A stretch of 41,636 nucleotides of DNA from an uncultured Lachnospiraceae bacterium. GTDB taxonomy: Bacteria; Bacillota; Clostridia; Lachnospirales; Lachnospiraceae. The first letter of the stretch is position 1; each line of letters starts with the position of its first letter. The stretch covers positions 1-41,636 of the forward strand of contig CAMNCH010000008.1 in NCBI GenBank assembly GCA_946534145.1, read 5' to 3'. This document shows positions 24,194-33,907 of this stretch, in pieces. The translations under genes and the position numbers were made by a program. The notes under the pieces are model-generated. The model was not told the origin of the DNA and did no database searches. It saw only the letters and a list, made by a program, of their open reading frames with translations.

Positions 24194-26264
24194 TCTCATC
24201 CTCTTTGGATTCGGGTTGGTCCTCGGTTTCAGGTGTGTCCGCGGGCACAGTCTCAGACTTAACCTCCGGTACCTGCTCGGGCTGTTCTTCGGAAACGGTC
24301 TCGGGAGCGTTTTCGGAATTCTCTTCGGGCTTTGCCTCAGACTTGTCTTCAGCCTTCTCTTCGGATGCCTTTTCTTCAGCGGGATCCGGAAGACCTTTTT
24401 CACGTCTGTAGATTTCCATGAATTCCTTGCCGGTAATGGTTTCTTTTTCAATAAGGTATGCAGCTATCTTGTCAAGGATACCGCGGTTCTCCGAAAGAAG
24501 GGCTTTGGCCTTTTCGTAGCTGTCCTTAAGAATATGCATAACTTCTTCGTCTACCTGAGCCTCGGTGGCTTCGCTGCAGACGGGAGAGCGTCTGTTCTCA
24601 AGGTACTGACTCTCAATGGTTTCAAGAGCCATGAGACCGAAACGCTTGCTCATACCGTACATGGTAACCATGCTGCGGGCAATGTTGGTAGCCTTCTCGA
24701 TATCATTGGAAGCGCCGGTGGTGACGGAATCGAAGACGATTTCTTCGGCCGCACGACCGCCGAGATATCCTACTATCATGTCACGAAGCTCTGCCTCGGT
24801 ATTTAAGTATTTCTCTTCCTCGGGAACCTGCATTACGTAACCGAGAGCACCCATGGTACGGGGCACGATGGTAATCTTCTGAACAGGCTCGGAGTTCTTC
24901 TGGAGTGCTGCAATAAGAGCATGTCCGACTTCATGATAGGAGACAATCTTACGCTCCTCCTTGCTCATGATACGGTCTTTTTTCTCCTTACCTACCAAAA
25001 CCTGTTCGACTGCGTCAAACAAATCCTTCTGGGATACGAACTCACGATGTTCTTTGACCGCGTTGATGGCGGCTTCGTTAATCATATTGGCAAGGTCGGA
25101 ACCTACGGCACCGGATGTGGCAAGTGCGATGGCATCAAGGTCTACGGTTTCGTCCATCAAAACGTCTTTGGCATGAACTTTAAGTATTTCCACACGTCCC
25201 TTAAGGTCGGGCTTGTCAACGATGATACGTCTGTCGAAACGGCCGGGACGAAGAAGAGCCTTGTCAAGAATCTCGGGTCTGTTGGTGGCAGCCAGGATAA
25301 AGATACCCTTTGATGCATCAAAACCGTCCATTTCCGCAAGCAGCTGGTTAAGGGTCTGCTCTCTTTCTTCATTGCCGCCGCCGTATTTGGAGTCACGGCT
25401 GCGTCCGATGGCATCGATTTCATCTATAAATATGATACAAGGCGCATTCTTGCCCGCTTCTTTGAACAGGTCACGTACACGTGAAGCACCTACGCCCACG
25501 AACATTTCCACGAAGTCCGAACCCGTCAGTGAAAAGAAAGGAACGTGAGCTTCGCCCGCAACTGCTCTCGCAAGAAGGGTCTTACCTGTTCCGGGAGGTC
25601 CAACGAGAAGGGCACCCTTAGGGAGCTTCGCACCGATTTTAACGTATCTGCCGGGGTTGTGAAGGAAGTCTACCACTTCCACAAGGCTTTCTTTGGCCTC
25701 GTCTTCACCGGCTACGTCCTTGAAGGTAACGCCGGTTTCTTTCTGTACATATACCTTGGCTGTGGACTTGCCGACGCCGCCCATAAAGCCGCCGCCTCCG
25801 CCCATACGTTTGGCGAGGAAGCTCATAAATCCGACAATAAGCACTATGGGAAGAATATATGTAATAAGTACGGTATAAAACAAGCCGGAATTGTCCGGAA
25901 TCTCACCGCTTACCTCGATATCGGCTGCCAAGAGTCTTGCGGAAAGCGCTTCTCTGTCCTCTACCATACCTGTGCAATATGTAGCTTTGGCGGTTCTGAA
26001 AGGCAGGGGAGCAACCTCGTCTTCTTTGGGCGTGATGGTAATCCTGTCACTTTCGACGTAAACGCTTTCAACCTTGCCGTCGTCCAGCATCTGGATGAAC
26101 TCCGTGTAAGGTATTTCCCTGCTGTTGGGTGAAGACAGGGCTCTGGTGAAATAGGTTACCAGCAAAAGAAGAACCAATGCCGCAACCAGCATGGGGGCTA
26201 TTCTCGGTCCCTTGGGGTCTCCCTGTCCGTTATTGTGATTATTCTGATTATTGTTATTATCCAT
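24186..26264 (-). CDS. ftsH: ATP-dependent zinc metalloprotease FtsH
   Basis: This 692-aa membrane AAA+ protease has TM1 at about 24-39, an external domain, TM2 at about 131-150, Walker A GPPGTGKT (222-229), DEID (281-284), the second-region-of-homology [11 protein letters not shown] and the zinc site HEVGH (444-448). The last about 65 residues are a low-complexity Glu/Pro/Ser/Lys tail, longer than usual. Asn-rich N-terminus ([11 protein letters not shown]). The ATG at 26264 follows AAAGGA; an ATG at 26291 is upstream of that site. It degrades misfolded membrane and regulatory proteins. It heads the long operon. Confidence 0.96.
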   Translation of the reverse strand: MDNNNNQNNHNNGQGDPKGPRIAPMLVAALVLLLLVTYFTRALSSPNSREIPYTEFIQMLDDGKVESVYVESDRITITPKEDEVAPLPFRTAKATYCTGMVEDREALSARLLAADIEVSGEIPDNSGLFYTVLITYILPIVLIVGFMSFLAKRMGGGGGFMGGVGKSTAKVYVQKETGVTFKDVAGEDEAKESLVEVVDFLHNPGRYVKIGAKLPKGALLVGPPGTGKTLLARAVAGEAHVPFFSLTGSDFVEMFVGVGASRVRDLFKEAGKNAPCIIFIDEIDAIGRSRDSKYGGGNEEREQTLNQLLAEMDGFDASKGIFILAATNRPEILDKALLRPGRFDRRIIVDKPDLKGRVEILKVHAKDVLMDETVDLDAIALATSGAVGSDLANMINEAAINAVKEHREFVSQKDLFDAVEQVLVGKEKKDRIMSKEERKIVSYHEVGHALIAALQKNSEPVQKITIVPRTMGALGYVMQVPEEEKYLNTEAELRDMIVGYLGGRAAEEIVFDSVTTGASNDIEKATNIARSMVTMYGMSKRFGLMALETIESQYLENRRSPVCSEATEAQVDEEVMHILKDSYEKAKALLSENRGILDKIAAYLIEKETITGKEFMEIYRREKGLPDPAEEKASEEKAEDKSEAKPEENSENAPETVSEEQPEQVPEVKSETVPADTPETEDQPESKEDENV

Positions 26265-26302
26265 TATTTTCCTTTCAAAAAGGCTCATCAATTTTCTATT
26301 TA

Positions 26303-26331
26303 ATTATAAGTAACACGCGTTTTTATCGCAA
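26303..26331 (-). promoter_or_regulatory. Promoter of the ftsH operon
   Basis: On the minus strand TTGCGA (26326-26331), a 17-nt spacer and TATAAT (26303-26308), about 35 nt upstream of the ftsH start. No other strong promoter is evident before the genes down to 16553. Confidence 0.7.
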
Positions 26332-26375
26332 TAACCATATTGTAAAAAAAATATTAAGATAAAATAATCTCCCCC

Positions 26376-26404
26376 TTGAAATCGGAACACTTTATCTGTA
26401 AAAT
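26376..26404 (+). promoter_or_regulatory. Promoter of the DUF1846 gene
   Basis: TTGAAA (26376-26381), a 17-nt spacer ending in TG, and TAAAAT (26399-26404) precede the gene by 75 nt. Leader 26405-26478 includes T- and A-runs (nine A followed by CCCTTTTTTGG) and the site CAGGAGG. Confidence 0.75.
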
Positions 26405-26478
26405 CAATTCCGTGGAGCGGATGACATCTGCTTAACTCATTTTGTTAAAAAAAAACCCTTTTTTGGTCAGGAGGTTTT

Positions 26479-27960
26479 ATGAAAATCGGTTTTGATAACG
26501 AAATGTACATTAAGACACAGTCTGAGAAAATTCTTGAAAGAATCTCTTCTTTCGGCAACAAGCTTTATCTTGAATTCGGCGGAAAACTTTTCGACGATTA
26601 TCACGCATCCCGAGTTTTACCGGGATTTGAACCCGACAGTAAGTTAAAGATGCTCCTTAAGATGAAGGACCATGCAGAAATAGTAATTGCCATCGGTGCC
26701 GACGCTATTGAACAGAACAAAAAGCGCGGTGACTTAGGTATCACTTATGACCTTGATGTATTAAGACTTATCGACGCATTCACCAACGTAGGACTTTACG
26801 TAGGAAGCGTAGTTATTACCAAGTACGCGGGCCAGCCCGCAGCAGACGCTTTTCGTCAGAGATTGTCTGCATTAAACATTAAATCTTATCTTCACTATCC
26901 CATCGAAGGATATCCCGCTAACATTCCCCTTATCGTAAGTGACAACGGATACGGCAAGAATGATTACATTGAGACTACAAGACCCCTCGTAGTTATCACG
27001 GCTCCCGGACCCGGAAGCGGCAAGATGGCTACCTGTCTTTCTCAGCTCTATCATGAGAACAAGCGTGGCGTGAAGGCCGGCTATGCCAAGTTTGAGACCT
27101 TCCCCATCTGGAACCTTCCCTTGAACCATCCCGTAAACATCGCCTATGAAGCTGCCACCGCAGACTTAAACGATGTGAACATGATAGACCCCTTCCACAT
27201 GGATGCATACGGTATCACTACCGTCAATTACAACCGCGACGTTGAAGTATTCCCCGTTCTTAACGAAATCTTCACCCGCATCCTGGGAGAAAGCCCTTAC
27301 AAATCACCCACCGACATGGGTGTCAACATGGCAGGCAACTGCATCATCGACGATGAAGTCTGCCGCGAAGCTTCCAAACAGGAGATTATCCGCCGCTACT
27401 ACATCGCAATGTGCGATCTTAAGAAAGGTACCGGCACCAAAGAAATCGTTTACAAGCTCGAACTTCTCATGAAGCAGCTTAACATTTCCACCGCAGACCG
27501 TCCCGTAGTAAGCGAGGCCATCCGCCGCGAGGAAGAAACCGGTCATCCCGGCGTAGCAATCGAGCTTCCCAACGGCAAGGTCATCTCCGGTAAGACCACA
27601 GACCTTTTGGGCGCCAGCGCCGCATGCCTCATTAACTCTCTCAAAGAGCTCGCCGGCATCGACCACAGTCTTCATCTGGTTACTAAAGAAGCTCTTGAGC
27701 CTATCCAGACGGTTAAGACCAAATACTTAGGCAGCAAGAACCCCCGCCTTCACACCGACGAGGTGCTCATCGCTCTCTCGGTCAGCGCGGCCACCAATCC
27801 TTCTTCCTCCGTAGCCCTAAGCCAGCTTCCCAAGCTCCGCGGCTGCGAAGTTCACTCAAGTGTAATCATCTCTCCCGTAGACGAGCGCATGTTCAAGAAG
27901 TTAGGATTGAACCTTACTTGCGAACCCAAATACGAAACCAATCAGAAGTATCACAATTAA
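26479..27960 (+). CDS. DUF1846 domain-containing protein
   Basis: This is a 493-aa conserved cytoplasmic protein, recognisable as DUF1846 from the MKIGFDNEMYIKTQSEKILERI start and its length. Its function is not established. A glycine-rich phosphate-binding-like loop APGPGSGKMATCLSQ is at residues 175-189; DxxR and ribose-binding motifs were not clear to me. CAGGAGG gives a strong ribosome site 6-7 nt before the ATG, and the gene has its own promoter and terminator, indicating an abundant stand-alone protein. It is divergent from ftsH and convergent with the GH3 gene. Confidence 0.93.
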   Translation: MKIGFDNEMYIKTQSEKILERISSFGNKLYLEFGGKLFDDYHASRVLPGFEPDSKLKMLLKMKDHAEIVIAIGADAIEQNKKRGDLGITYDLDVLRLIDAFTNVGLYVGSVVITKYAGQPAADAFRQRLSALNIKSYLHYPIEGYPANIPLIVSDNGYGKNDYIETTRPLVVITAPGPGSGKMATCLSQLYHENKRGVKAGYAKFETFPIWNLPLNHPVNIAYEAATADLNDVNMIDPFHMDAYGITTVNYNRDVEVFPVLNEIFTRILGESPYKSPTDMGVNMAGNCIIDDEVCREASKQEIIRRYYIAMCDLKKGTGTKEIVYKLELLMKQLNISTADRPVVSEAIRREEETGHPGVAIELPNGKVISGKTTDLLGASAACLINSLKELAGIDHSLHLVTKEALEPIQTVKTKYLGSKNPRLHTDEVLIALSVSAATNPSSSVALSQLPKLRGCEVHSSVIISPVDERMFKKLGLNLTCEPKYETNQKYHN

Positions 27961-27965
27961 GCATT

Positions 27966-28000
27966 TTAAAAGCCATGGCGCTGTCAGCACCATGGCTTTT
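27966..28000. terminator. Bidirectional terminator between DUF1846 and GH3 genes
   Basis: GCCATGG (27972-27978) and CCATGGC (27990-27996), extended by A/T pairs, with TTTTCTTTCTTT on the plus side and TTTTAAAA on the minus side. Convergent genes share it. Confidence 0.85.
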
Positions 28001-28006
28001 CTTTCT

Positions 28007-30028
28007 TTATTCTCTTACAAGCTTTTCTCCTGCTTTATTCAATCCATATCCATACGGGAAAAGAATCTCCGACTCCGGAAGCTCATGCTTCTCGTCAACT
28101 TTCTCAAAGTTCTTAATCCATGTCATGGGAAGAGTTCCTGTGAAGTCGTAGTCTCCGAAGAGAACATCTGCTATGCCTTCGCCTTCGGTACCGGGCAGGA
28201 ATGCCATGACAACCGCGTCATATTTGTCCACATAATCGGTAATGTCTATTGGACGACCGGCTATTACTATGAGTACCTTCGTGGGGTTGTTGCCGTTTGC
28301 AGCTACTTTTTCTTCGATGGTTTCAAGAAGTTTCACATCTCCCGCAATAGGCTTAAGATCTGATGCCTGAACGTCTCCGCCGGACTCAACATAAGGGTTC
28401 TCACCTACTACGGTAACTATCAAATCACTTGCGACATCAATGTCACCTTTAACACTGTGGGAAACGGTTGCGTGTTCTTTTACCGCATCATATATGCCCT
28501 GGATAATGGGAGTTCCGACAGTGATATTGCCGCTCTTTCCTTCCCATGAAATGGTCCATCCGCCGCACTGACGTCCTATGTCAAAAGCACCTGTTCCGCA
28601 TACTGTAATGTTGGTGGCTTCTTTAATCTTCTCAAGCGCAAGACCGCCATCAACTTCGCCGTTCTTTAAAAGCACAAGGCTCTCTCTTACCGCACGTCTT
28701 GCTACTTCTCTGTTTTCTGCCGAGCCAAACTCTTTAAGAAGTTCTTTTTCATGAGCAGAGCCCACTTCTTCGTCAAACATGTTGCTCATGAACTTAACAC
28801 GCAAAATACGGGTAACGGCATCATCAAGTCTTTCTTCGGAAATCTTGCCGGCCTTAACAAGCTTAATAATGGTCTTGGCGCACTTGTCCCATTCCTGAGC
28901 TTCCATGAACATATCTACGCCCGCATTCATGCAGTTGGCAACCTCTTCATCATAGGTACCCTTGCACTGTCCGATTGCGTTGTAGTCGCTTATTACCATG
29001 CCTTTGAATCCCAGCTGACCTTTCAAAACATCTGTAAGAAGGTGCTTGTTCTCATGGCACTTAAGTCCGTTGATACTGTTGTAAGAAGGCATAACCGTCA
29101 ATACATTGCTGTCGACACATGCCTTATAAGGGTCTAAAACTCCCATGGCGAGAAGCTCGTCAAACTCTTCGGGAGTCATCTTAACATCGCCCTGGTTCAC
29201 GCCGCTTTCGGTATAGCCTTCACCGATAAAGTGCTTGGCGCATGCAATAATAGCGTCTTCGGGCAGATAGTCATCATTTTTTGCTCCGCCCTGCAGCGCT
29301 GCCACAAAAGGTCCTGCCAGTCTCGCAACATCCGCGGTGTTTTCACTGAAGCCTTCGTAAGTTCTGCCCCATCTCTCATTCTGAGGATTGGCAAGGCAGG
29401 GTGCAAAAGAATACTGCACGCCAACCGCTCTTACTTCTCTGGCCACCACATGAGCGATTTCTTCCATAAGTTCGGGGTCATTGGCCGCACCCAAACCGAT
29501 GTTGTGGGGGAATACGGTTGCTCCGTAAATGTTATTGTTGCCGTGAACAGCGTCGATTCCGTATAAAAGCGGAATACCAAGTCTGGTCTCCAAGGCTGCT
29601 GCCTTAAGTTCATTGACTCTTGCCTGCCAGTTTTCGGGACGGTTACCTGTGGAAGGAGCGCTTCCGCCGCCGCTTAATACCGAGCCTATGCCTGTGTTTT
29701 TCACAATCTCGGGTGTTACGGTGACCTGCTCGGCCTGAACGCACTGATATGCTTTCTCTTCAAGTGTCATTACCGAAAGAAGGGCTTCGATTCTCTCGGA
29801 TACAGGCAAATCTTTGTTTAAATAGATTTTCCTGGCTTCTTCCAAAGCCGCCTCATCCGGCTCTTCCGTTTCGGTTTCTTTGTCTGTGACTTCCTCCGTC
29901 GATTCGGTGACGGAACTTACCGGCGCCTCGCTTGAAACCGATACTTCCTGCCCTTTTCCGCAGGAAGAAAAAAGAAGCGTGGATGCCAGCAATATGCTTA
30001 ATAGCTTAACTGATATATTCTTTTTCAT
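28007..30028 (-). CDS. Secreted glycoside hydrolase family 3 lipoprotein (beta-glucosidase-like)
   Basis: This 673-aa protein begins with a lipoprotein signal (charged KK, hydrophobic stretch, lipobox LFSSC with Cys23), then a Ser/Thr/Glu-rich linker to about residue 60. The GH3 barrel follows: GIDAVHGNNNIYGATVFPHN resembles plant-type exo-beta-glucanases; KHFIGEGYTE; the nucleophile is Asp348 in GMVISDYNA. The C-terminal alpha/beta domain ends DVLFGDYDFTGTLPMTW. Expected to sit on the outer face of the membrane and remove glucose from beta-glucans or cello-oligosaccharides. The ribosome site is GGAGGT. The exact linkage is not readable. Confidence 0.93.
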   Translation of the reverse strand: MKKNISVKLLSILLASTLLFSSCGKGQEVSVSSEAPVSSVTESTEEVTDKETETEEPDEAALEEARKIYLNKDLPVSERIEALLSVMTLEEKAYQCVQAEQVTVTPEIVKNTGIGSVLSGGGSAPSTGNRPENWQARVNELKAAALETRLGIPLLYGIDAVHGNNNIYGATVFPHNIGLGAANDPELMEEIAHVVAREVRAVGVQYSFAPCLANPQNERWGRTYEGFSENTADVARLAGPFVAALQGGAKNDDYLPEDAIIACAKHFIGEGYTESGVNQGDVKMTPEEFDELLAMGVLDPYKACVDSNVLTVMPSYNSINGLKCHENKHLLTDVLKGQLGFKGMVISDYNAIGQCKGTYDEEVANCMNAGVDMFMEAQEWDKCAKTIIKLVKAGKISEERLDDAVTRILRVKFMSNMFDEEVGSAHEKELLKEFGSAENREVARRAVRESLVLLKNGEVDGGLALEKIKEATNITVCGTGAFDIGRQCGGWTISWEGKSGNITVGTPIIQGIYDAVKEHATVSHSVKGDIDVASDLIVTVVGENPYVESGGDVQASDLKPIAGDVKLLETIEEKVAANGNNPTKVLIVIAGRPIDITDYVDKYDAVVMAFLPGTEGEGIADVLFGDYDFTGTLPMTWIKNFEKVDEKHELPESEILFPYGYGLNKAGEKLVRE

Positions 30029-30071
30029 AGATACCTCCGCTATTAAACATAGTAGCCTTAAGGCACCTGCA

Positions 30072-30106
30072 AAATAAGAAACCTTTTTTTGAAAAGGTGT
30101 TTTTTT
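30072..30106 (-). terminator. AT-rich hairpin after the RPH-like gene
   Basis: On the minus strand an A-run is followed by ACCTTTT-CAAA-AAAAGGT and TTTCTTATTTT, just after the stop of the phosphotransferase gene. It could act in both directions, since the plus strand has eight T after the stem. Confidence 0.6.
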
Positions 30107-30108
30107 TA

Positions 30109-32550
30109 CTATGACAGCAATGTTACGCTTCCCTCTGTGGCATTGACCAGCACCATATCTCCGTCTTTAAGTTTGAGGGTTGCGTCTCCGGTTGCCAGCA
30201 CCGCAGGTATGCCGTACTCTCTTGCCACAATAGCGGCATGCGACAAGGTTCCGCCGGTATCCACCACCACTCCTGCTGCCAAAGCAAACAGTGGTGTCCA
30301 TTCGGGATCTGTGTAAGTGCACACCAGAATGTCTCCCTTTTCAAGCTTATAGAATTCCTCAGGCGAATGCACAATGCACACTTTTCCCTTGACCTGACCG
30401 TCAGAGGCTCCAATTCCCTTTATGGAATCGTCATCTCCCGCCAGCGCATCCTTCATGCACTTGTCCCAGTAAGCTTCCGCAAAGGCTCTCTTATCCTTTC
30501 TTTTGTCAATGAGACCTGCCTTATCCCCCAACGTTCCCTGCCTGCACACTTCAAACAGTTCATCTGCAAAAAGAAACAGATAATCTTTATAGGACACATT
30601 CGTTATGCCAGCCAGTTTTCTCAGAAGTTTCCTGCAGTATTCAAACTCCGACTCCCAGAGATACTGGGTAGCCTCTCTGATGTAGTGGTAATGTCTGAGA
30701 CCCTTGACTCTCATTTCAAAAGCTGCATATTTCTTGTCCGGCAGGGCCTCACGGACCTTTGCCATTAAGTCCGCAAAATGCTGTTCACTTTCTTCTTTGG
30801 TGGCTACCGCTTCCCCGCCGCTTTTAAGCATGGGGCGCAGAGCGTTTACAAATCTGTCCGGATTTTCCCGCCAGGTTTCAGCAATAAAGCAGTAACAGTT
30901 AAAGTCCGATTTACTGCCAAATTGCTTCAAAAATAAATCGAACCTGCTTCCAGGCTCAGGATATGTACTGCAGATTTTCTCGTAACCGGCATTCATAACC
31001 GTTTCTTTCATCTGTGAATCGGCAACAATGTACTCGCACATTTCTTTCATGGCACGGTTCATGTCCGCCGTCACGTAACTTAAGCCTTCCAGCACATCGT
31101 AAGAATTCAGTTTTCCGTCAATCTTGTGAAGAACTTTTGTGACCTTCATGCTCTCTATTGCGTTGGGAAATAAAGCATAAAGAAACCTGTCATAAGCGGT
31201 CTTGCCTATGAGTTTACGCATTCTTTCCAAAGATTCTCCGATTGCCCCGGCATCCTTCGGGGACAGGCTCTTTTCTTTTTCAAATTCAGCGCGGCACTTT
31301 GCGAGAGACTCGTCCGCACATTTGATATTGTGGTCCACATCTCCTATAAGCTTAAGATATTTGGGAATGGCAAATACATTTTTGCCGAGCTTAAACTTAT
31401 TTGAGGACTGGTAGGATATTCCGTCACGATCAATCGGATACATGCCTCCCTCAAAATTGATACCTATTTCGGAAAACAATACACCTTTCTGTTCTCCCAC
31501 ATTTCCGCCGAAATCGTGGTCCAGCGGATAGTAGGGAGTGGGTGTTTTCTCAAGGTTAAATAAAACTGCTTCCCTCATGGCTCCTTTGGCGGGCTTAACC
31601 TTGGGATACCCCGCAAAGTCCTTTTCCGTAAATGTCTTCCCTGTATGTTCTTTAAGAGTCGTAATGCTTCTGGCCTGAAGTATGTATATCCGGCCGGACT
31701 TAACGGCCCATTCGATATCCATGGGATGTCCGTAGTGTTTCTCTATTCTGACGCCTTCTTTTACCAAAGCGGCGATTTGCTCTTTATTTAATACAGACTG
31801 CTTTCTTCTGTTCTCGTCTACAGGTACTTTCCTGGTTCCGCCGTTATCGGCATCATAAATTATTTCAACTTCTTTGGAGCCCGTTATCTGCTTTATAACG
31901 GTTCCTTCTTTGGTACAGATATATTCGTCGGGGCTCACTATTCCCGATACAACCGCTTCACCGAGGCCGTAGGCGGCGTTGATATGGATGTTTTCGCGGT
32001 CGCCTGCAGGGTCGCTTGTAAACATTACACCCGCGGACTTGCTTTCCACCATCTGCTGGATGACTACCGCGAGGGATGTTTTTTGCTTGTCATAACCTGA
32101 ATTTTTGCGATAGCTTACTGCTCTGTCGCCCCACAAAGAAGCGTAGCACTCACGAATTTTTGTCAGCACATTATCCGTGCCGATTACGTTAAGATAAGTT
32201 TCCTGCTGCCCCGCAAAGCTTGCATCATCAAGGTCTTCGGCAGTTGCGGAGGACCTTACGGCCATTCTTGCTCCTTCTTCAAGGGTACCGCAGAATTCCC
32301 TGATTTCCGCCTCAATTTCCGCAGGCATTTTTGTCGAAAGAATGGCGCTTCTTATTTGTGCCGCGCTTTCAAATTTCTGCGGTTCGATGCCACCTGCCTC
32401 CATAAAGAAATCATAGGCGTCAGCCGTAAGTACAACTCCCGGCGGAACGGTTATTCCCGCCTGAGTCATTTCTCCCAGGTTCGCCCCCTTGCCGCCGGCT
32501 ATGGCAATGTCGCCTTTTCTTATTTCGTCAAACGCTTTTATGAATCTCAT
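30109..32550 (-). CDS. PEP-synthase-like phosphotransferase with rifampin-phosphotransferase domain order
   Basis: This is an 813-aa protein. Residues about 1-310 form a PPDK/PEP-synthase-type ATP-grasp domain (GGKGANLGEM, RSSATAEDLDDASFAGQQET, QARSITTL). About 310-690 is a long helical domain with no PEP-synthase counterpart. The swivelling His domain is at the very C-terminus, with the phospho-carrier His771 in GGTLSHAAIVAREYGIPAV, 42 residues from the end. The TIM barrel of true PEP synthase is missing. This order is that of rifampin phosphotransferase. I chose the third of three tandem ATGs (ATGATGATG), 7 nt after GGAG. It overlaps the MATE gene end by 23 nt. The substrate is unproven. 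Confidence 0.85.
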   Translation of the reverse strand: MRFIKAFDEIRKGDIAIAGGKGANLGEMTQAGITVPPGVVLTADAYDFFMEAGGIEPQKFESAAQIRSAILSTKMPAEIEAEIREFCGTLEEGARMAVRSSATAEDLDDASFAGQQETYLNVIGTDNVLTKIRECYASLWGDRAVSYRKNSGYDKQKTSLAVVIQQMVESKSAGVMFTSDPAGDRENIHINAAYGLGEAVVSGIVSPDEYICTKEGTVIKQITGSKEVEIIYDADNGGTRKVPVDENRRKQSVLNKEQIAALVKEGVRIEKHYGHPMDIEWAVKSGRIYILQARSITTLKEHTGKTFTEKDFAGYPKVKPAKGAMREAVLFNLEKTPTPYYPLDHDFGGNVGEQKGVLFSEIGINFEGGMYPIDRDGISYQSSNKFKLGKNVFAIPKYLKLIGDVDHNIKCADESLAKCRAEFEKEKSLSPKDAGAIGESLERMRKLIGKTAYDRFLYALFPNAIESMKVTKVLHKIDGKLNSYDVLEGLSYVTADMNRAMKEMCEYIVADSQMKETVMNAGYEKICSTYPEPGSRFDLFLKQFGSKSDFNCYCFIAETWRENPDRFVNALRPMLKSGGEAVATKEESEQHFADLMAKVREALPDKKYAAFEMRVKGLRHYHYIREATQYLWESEFEYCRKLLRKLAGITNVSYKDYLFLFADELFEVCRQGTLGDKAGLIDKRKDKRAFAEAYWDKCMKDALAGDDDSIKGIGASDGQVKGKVCIVHSPEEFYKLEKGDILVCTYTDPEWTPLFALAAGVVVDTGGTLSHAAIVAREYGIPAVLATGDATLKLKDGDMVLVNATEGSVTLLS

Positions 32551-33907
32551 CATCATTCTCCTTAAGATATTTCTTCCAGGCATATGTTCCTATCAAAATC
32601 GAGTACATAAGAGAAATCCCACTCGAAATCGGCTTGGAATATATGAGCCCTTCCATTCCCCAAATATGTGTGCTTATTAACATTACCGGTATAAATACAG
32701 TTCCGTTTTCGGCTACAGTCACGGATGTGGCCGCGCCGAAGCGTCCGATATTCTGTAACATCATGCCCGACAAAATGTAATAACCCATGAGCGGAAGTAC
32801 GATACATTGGGCCTTCACCATGCGAGTCGCTATTCCCACAACTTCCGGCTGCCACGAAAAAGCTCTCGAAAGCGCACCAGCATTCAGCATCAATACAGGC
32901 GTTGCCACCAGCAAAAAAATCGTAATCGTAAGCCAGGTCATCTTAAATGCTTTTCTGACTCTGTCCTTCCTGCCGGCCCCATAGTTAATGGCGCATACCG
33001 GCTGGAATCCCTGCCCGAACCCTATAACCAATGCGTATGCGATATATACAACTCTCTGCGCCACCGTAACTGCCGCAATAACATGAACTCCATACATTCC
33101 CGCAAGGTTATTAAGCAGTGCGGACGAAATACTAGTAATGCCCTGCCTGCAAAAATTCGGTGCTCCGCCGGTGAGTATTTCTTTTGTGTAAAAAAACGTC
33201 GGCTTGGATTTTTGAATGTACAGTCTCACGTTTCCGGGCTTGAATGTCTCCGAAAAAAGAATGATGCATCCGACTACCTGTCCCAATAGGCTTGCGTACG
33301 CCGCGCCTTTAACTCCCATATTCATCTTTAGGATAAATAAAGGATCCAGCACCATATTTACCATCATTCCCACGAGCAGCCCAATCATGCTGCTTTTTCC
33401 GGCCCCCGCCAGCCTTAACTGGTTGTAGATAACATTGGAAAAAAGCATGAACGGAATGGTTATTACGGTTATTCTCAGATACTGTTCAGTAGCATTTAAC
33501 AGTTCCGGTGAAGTGTCTCCGCCCAGCACGCCTATCAAAGGGTTCAGACAAATAAAGCACACAGCCGCAAGTATCGCTCCGACCGCAACCGCAATTATCG
33601 CCCCCACCGAGGCCATTCGCTCAGCCTCGTCATAATTCTTTTTCCCTAACACTCGTGAAATGTAGTTGCCCGAACCGTAGCCGAACCAGAAGCCTATAGC
33701 CTGAATGACGGAGGTAAAAGCAAACACCACGCCCACACTTGCCGTAAGTGTCTCGCTGTTAAGCTTTCCCACGAAAAACGTATCCGTCATGTTATAGACT
33801 GTGGCAACCAGCATACCTATCATCGACGGTATTGCCATCTTCACAACCAGTGGAAAAAGCGGAGCCGTTGTAAATTTTATGATTCTTTCTTCCCTTTTAT
33901 CTGCCAT
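32528..33907 (-). CDS. MATE-family efflux transporter
   Basis: This 459-aa protein has about 12 membrane segments in two homologous halves, the MATE pattern: PLVVKMAIPSMIGMLVATVYNMTDTFFVG at the start and a matching second half from about residue 235 (GAPNFCRQGITSISSALLNNLAG). Members export cationic drugs using Na+ or H+ gradients. The ATG overlaps the TetR stop as TAATG, and the end overlaps the phosphotransferase start, so all three genes are one operon under a TetR regulator. The substrate may be the one modified by the downstream enzyme. Confidence 0.93.
   Translation of the reverse strand: MADKREERIIKFTTAPLFPLVVKMAIPSMIGMLVATVYNMTDTFFVGKLNSETLTASVGVVFAFTSVIQAIGFWFGYGSGNYISRVLGKKNYDEAERMASVGAIIAVAVGAILAAVCFICLNPLIGVLGGDTSPELLNATEQYLRITVITIPFMLFSNVIYNQLRLAGAGKSSMIGLLVGMMVNMVLDPLFILKMNMGVKGAAYASLLGQVVGCIILFSETFKPGNVRLYIQKSKPTFFYTKEILTGGAPNFCRQGITSISSALLNNLAGMYGVHVIAAVTVAQRVVYIAYALVIGFGQGFQPVCAINYGAGRKDRVRKAFKMTWLTITIFLLVATPVLMLNAGALSRAFSWQPEVVGIATRMVKAQCIVLPLMGYYILSGMMLQNIGRFGAATSVTVAENGTVFIPVMLISTHIWGMEGLIYSKPISSGISLMYSILIGTYAWKKYLKENDDEIHKSV

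Noticed and set aside
24194..24451. An 86-codon basic N-terminal extension of uvrC
   Set aside because: It is the ftsH acidic tail read in another frame; the ribosome site and the standard UvrC beginning place the start at 24193.
30109..32550. Annotation as phosphoenolpyruvate synthase
   Set aside because: The His domain is C-terminal and the PEP-binding barrel is absent, so the domain order does not fit PEP synthase.
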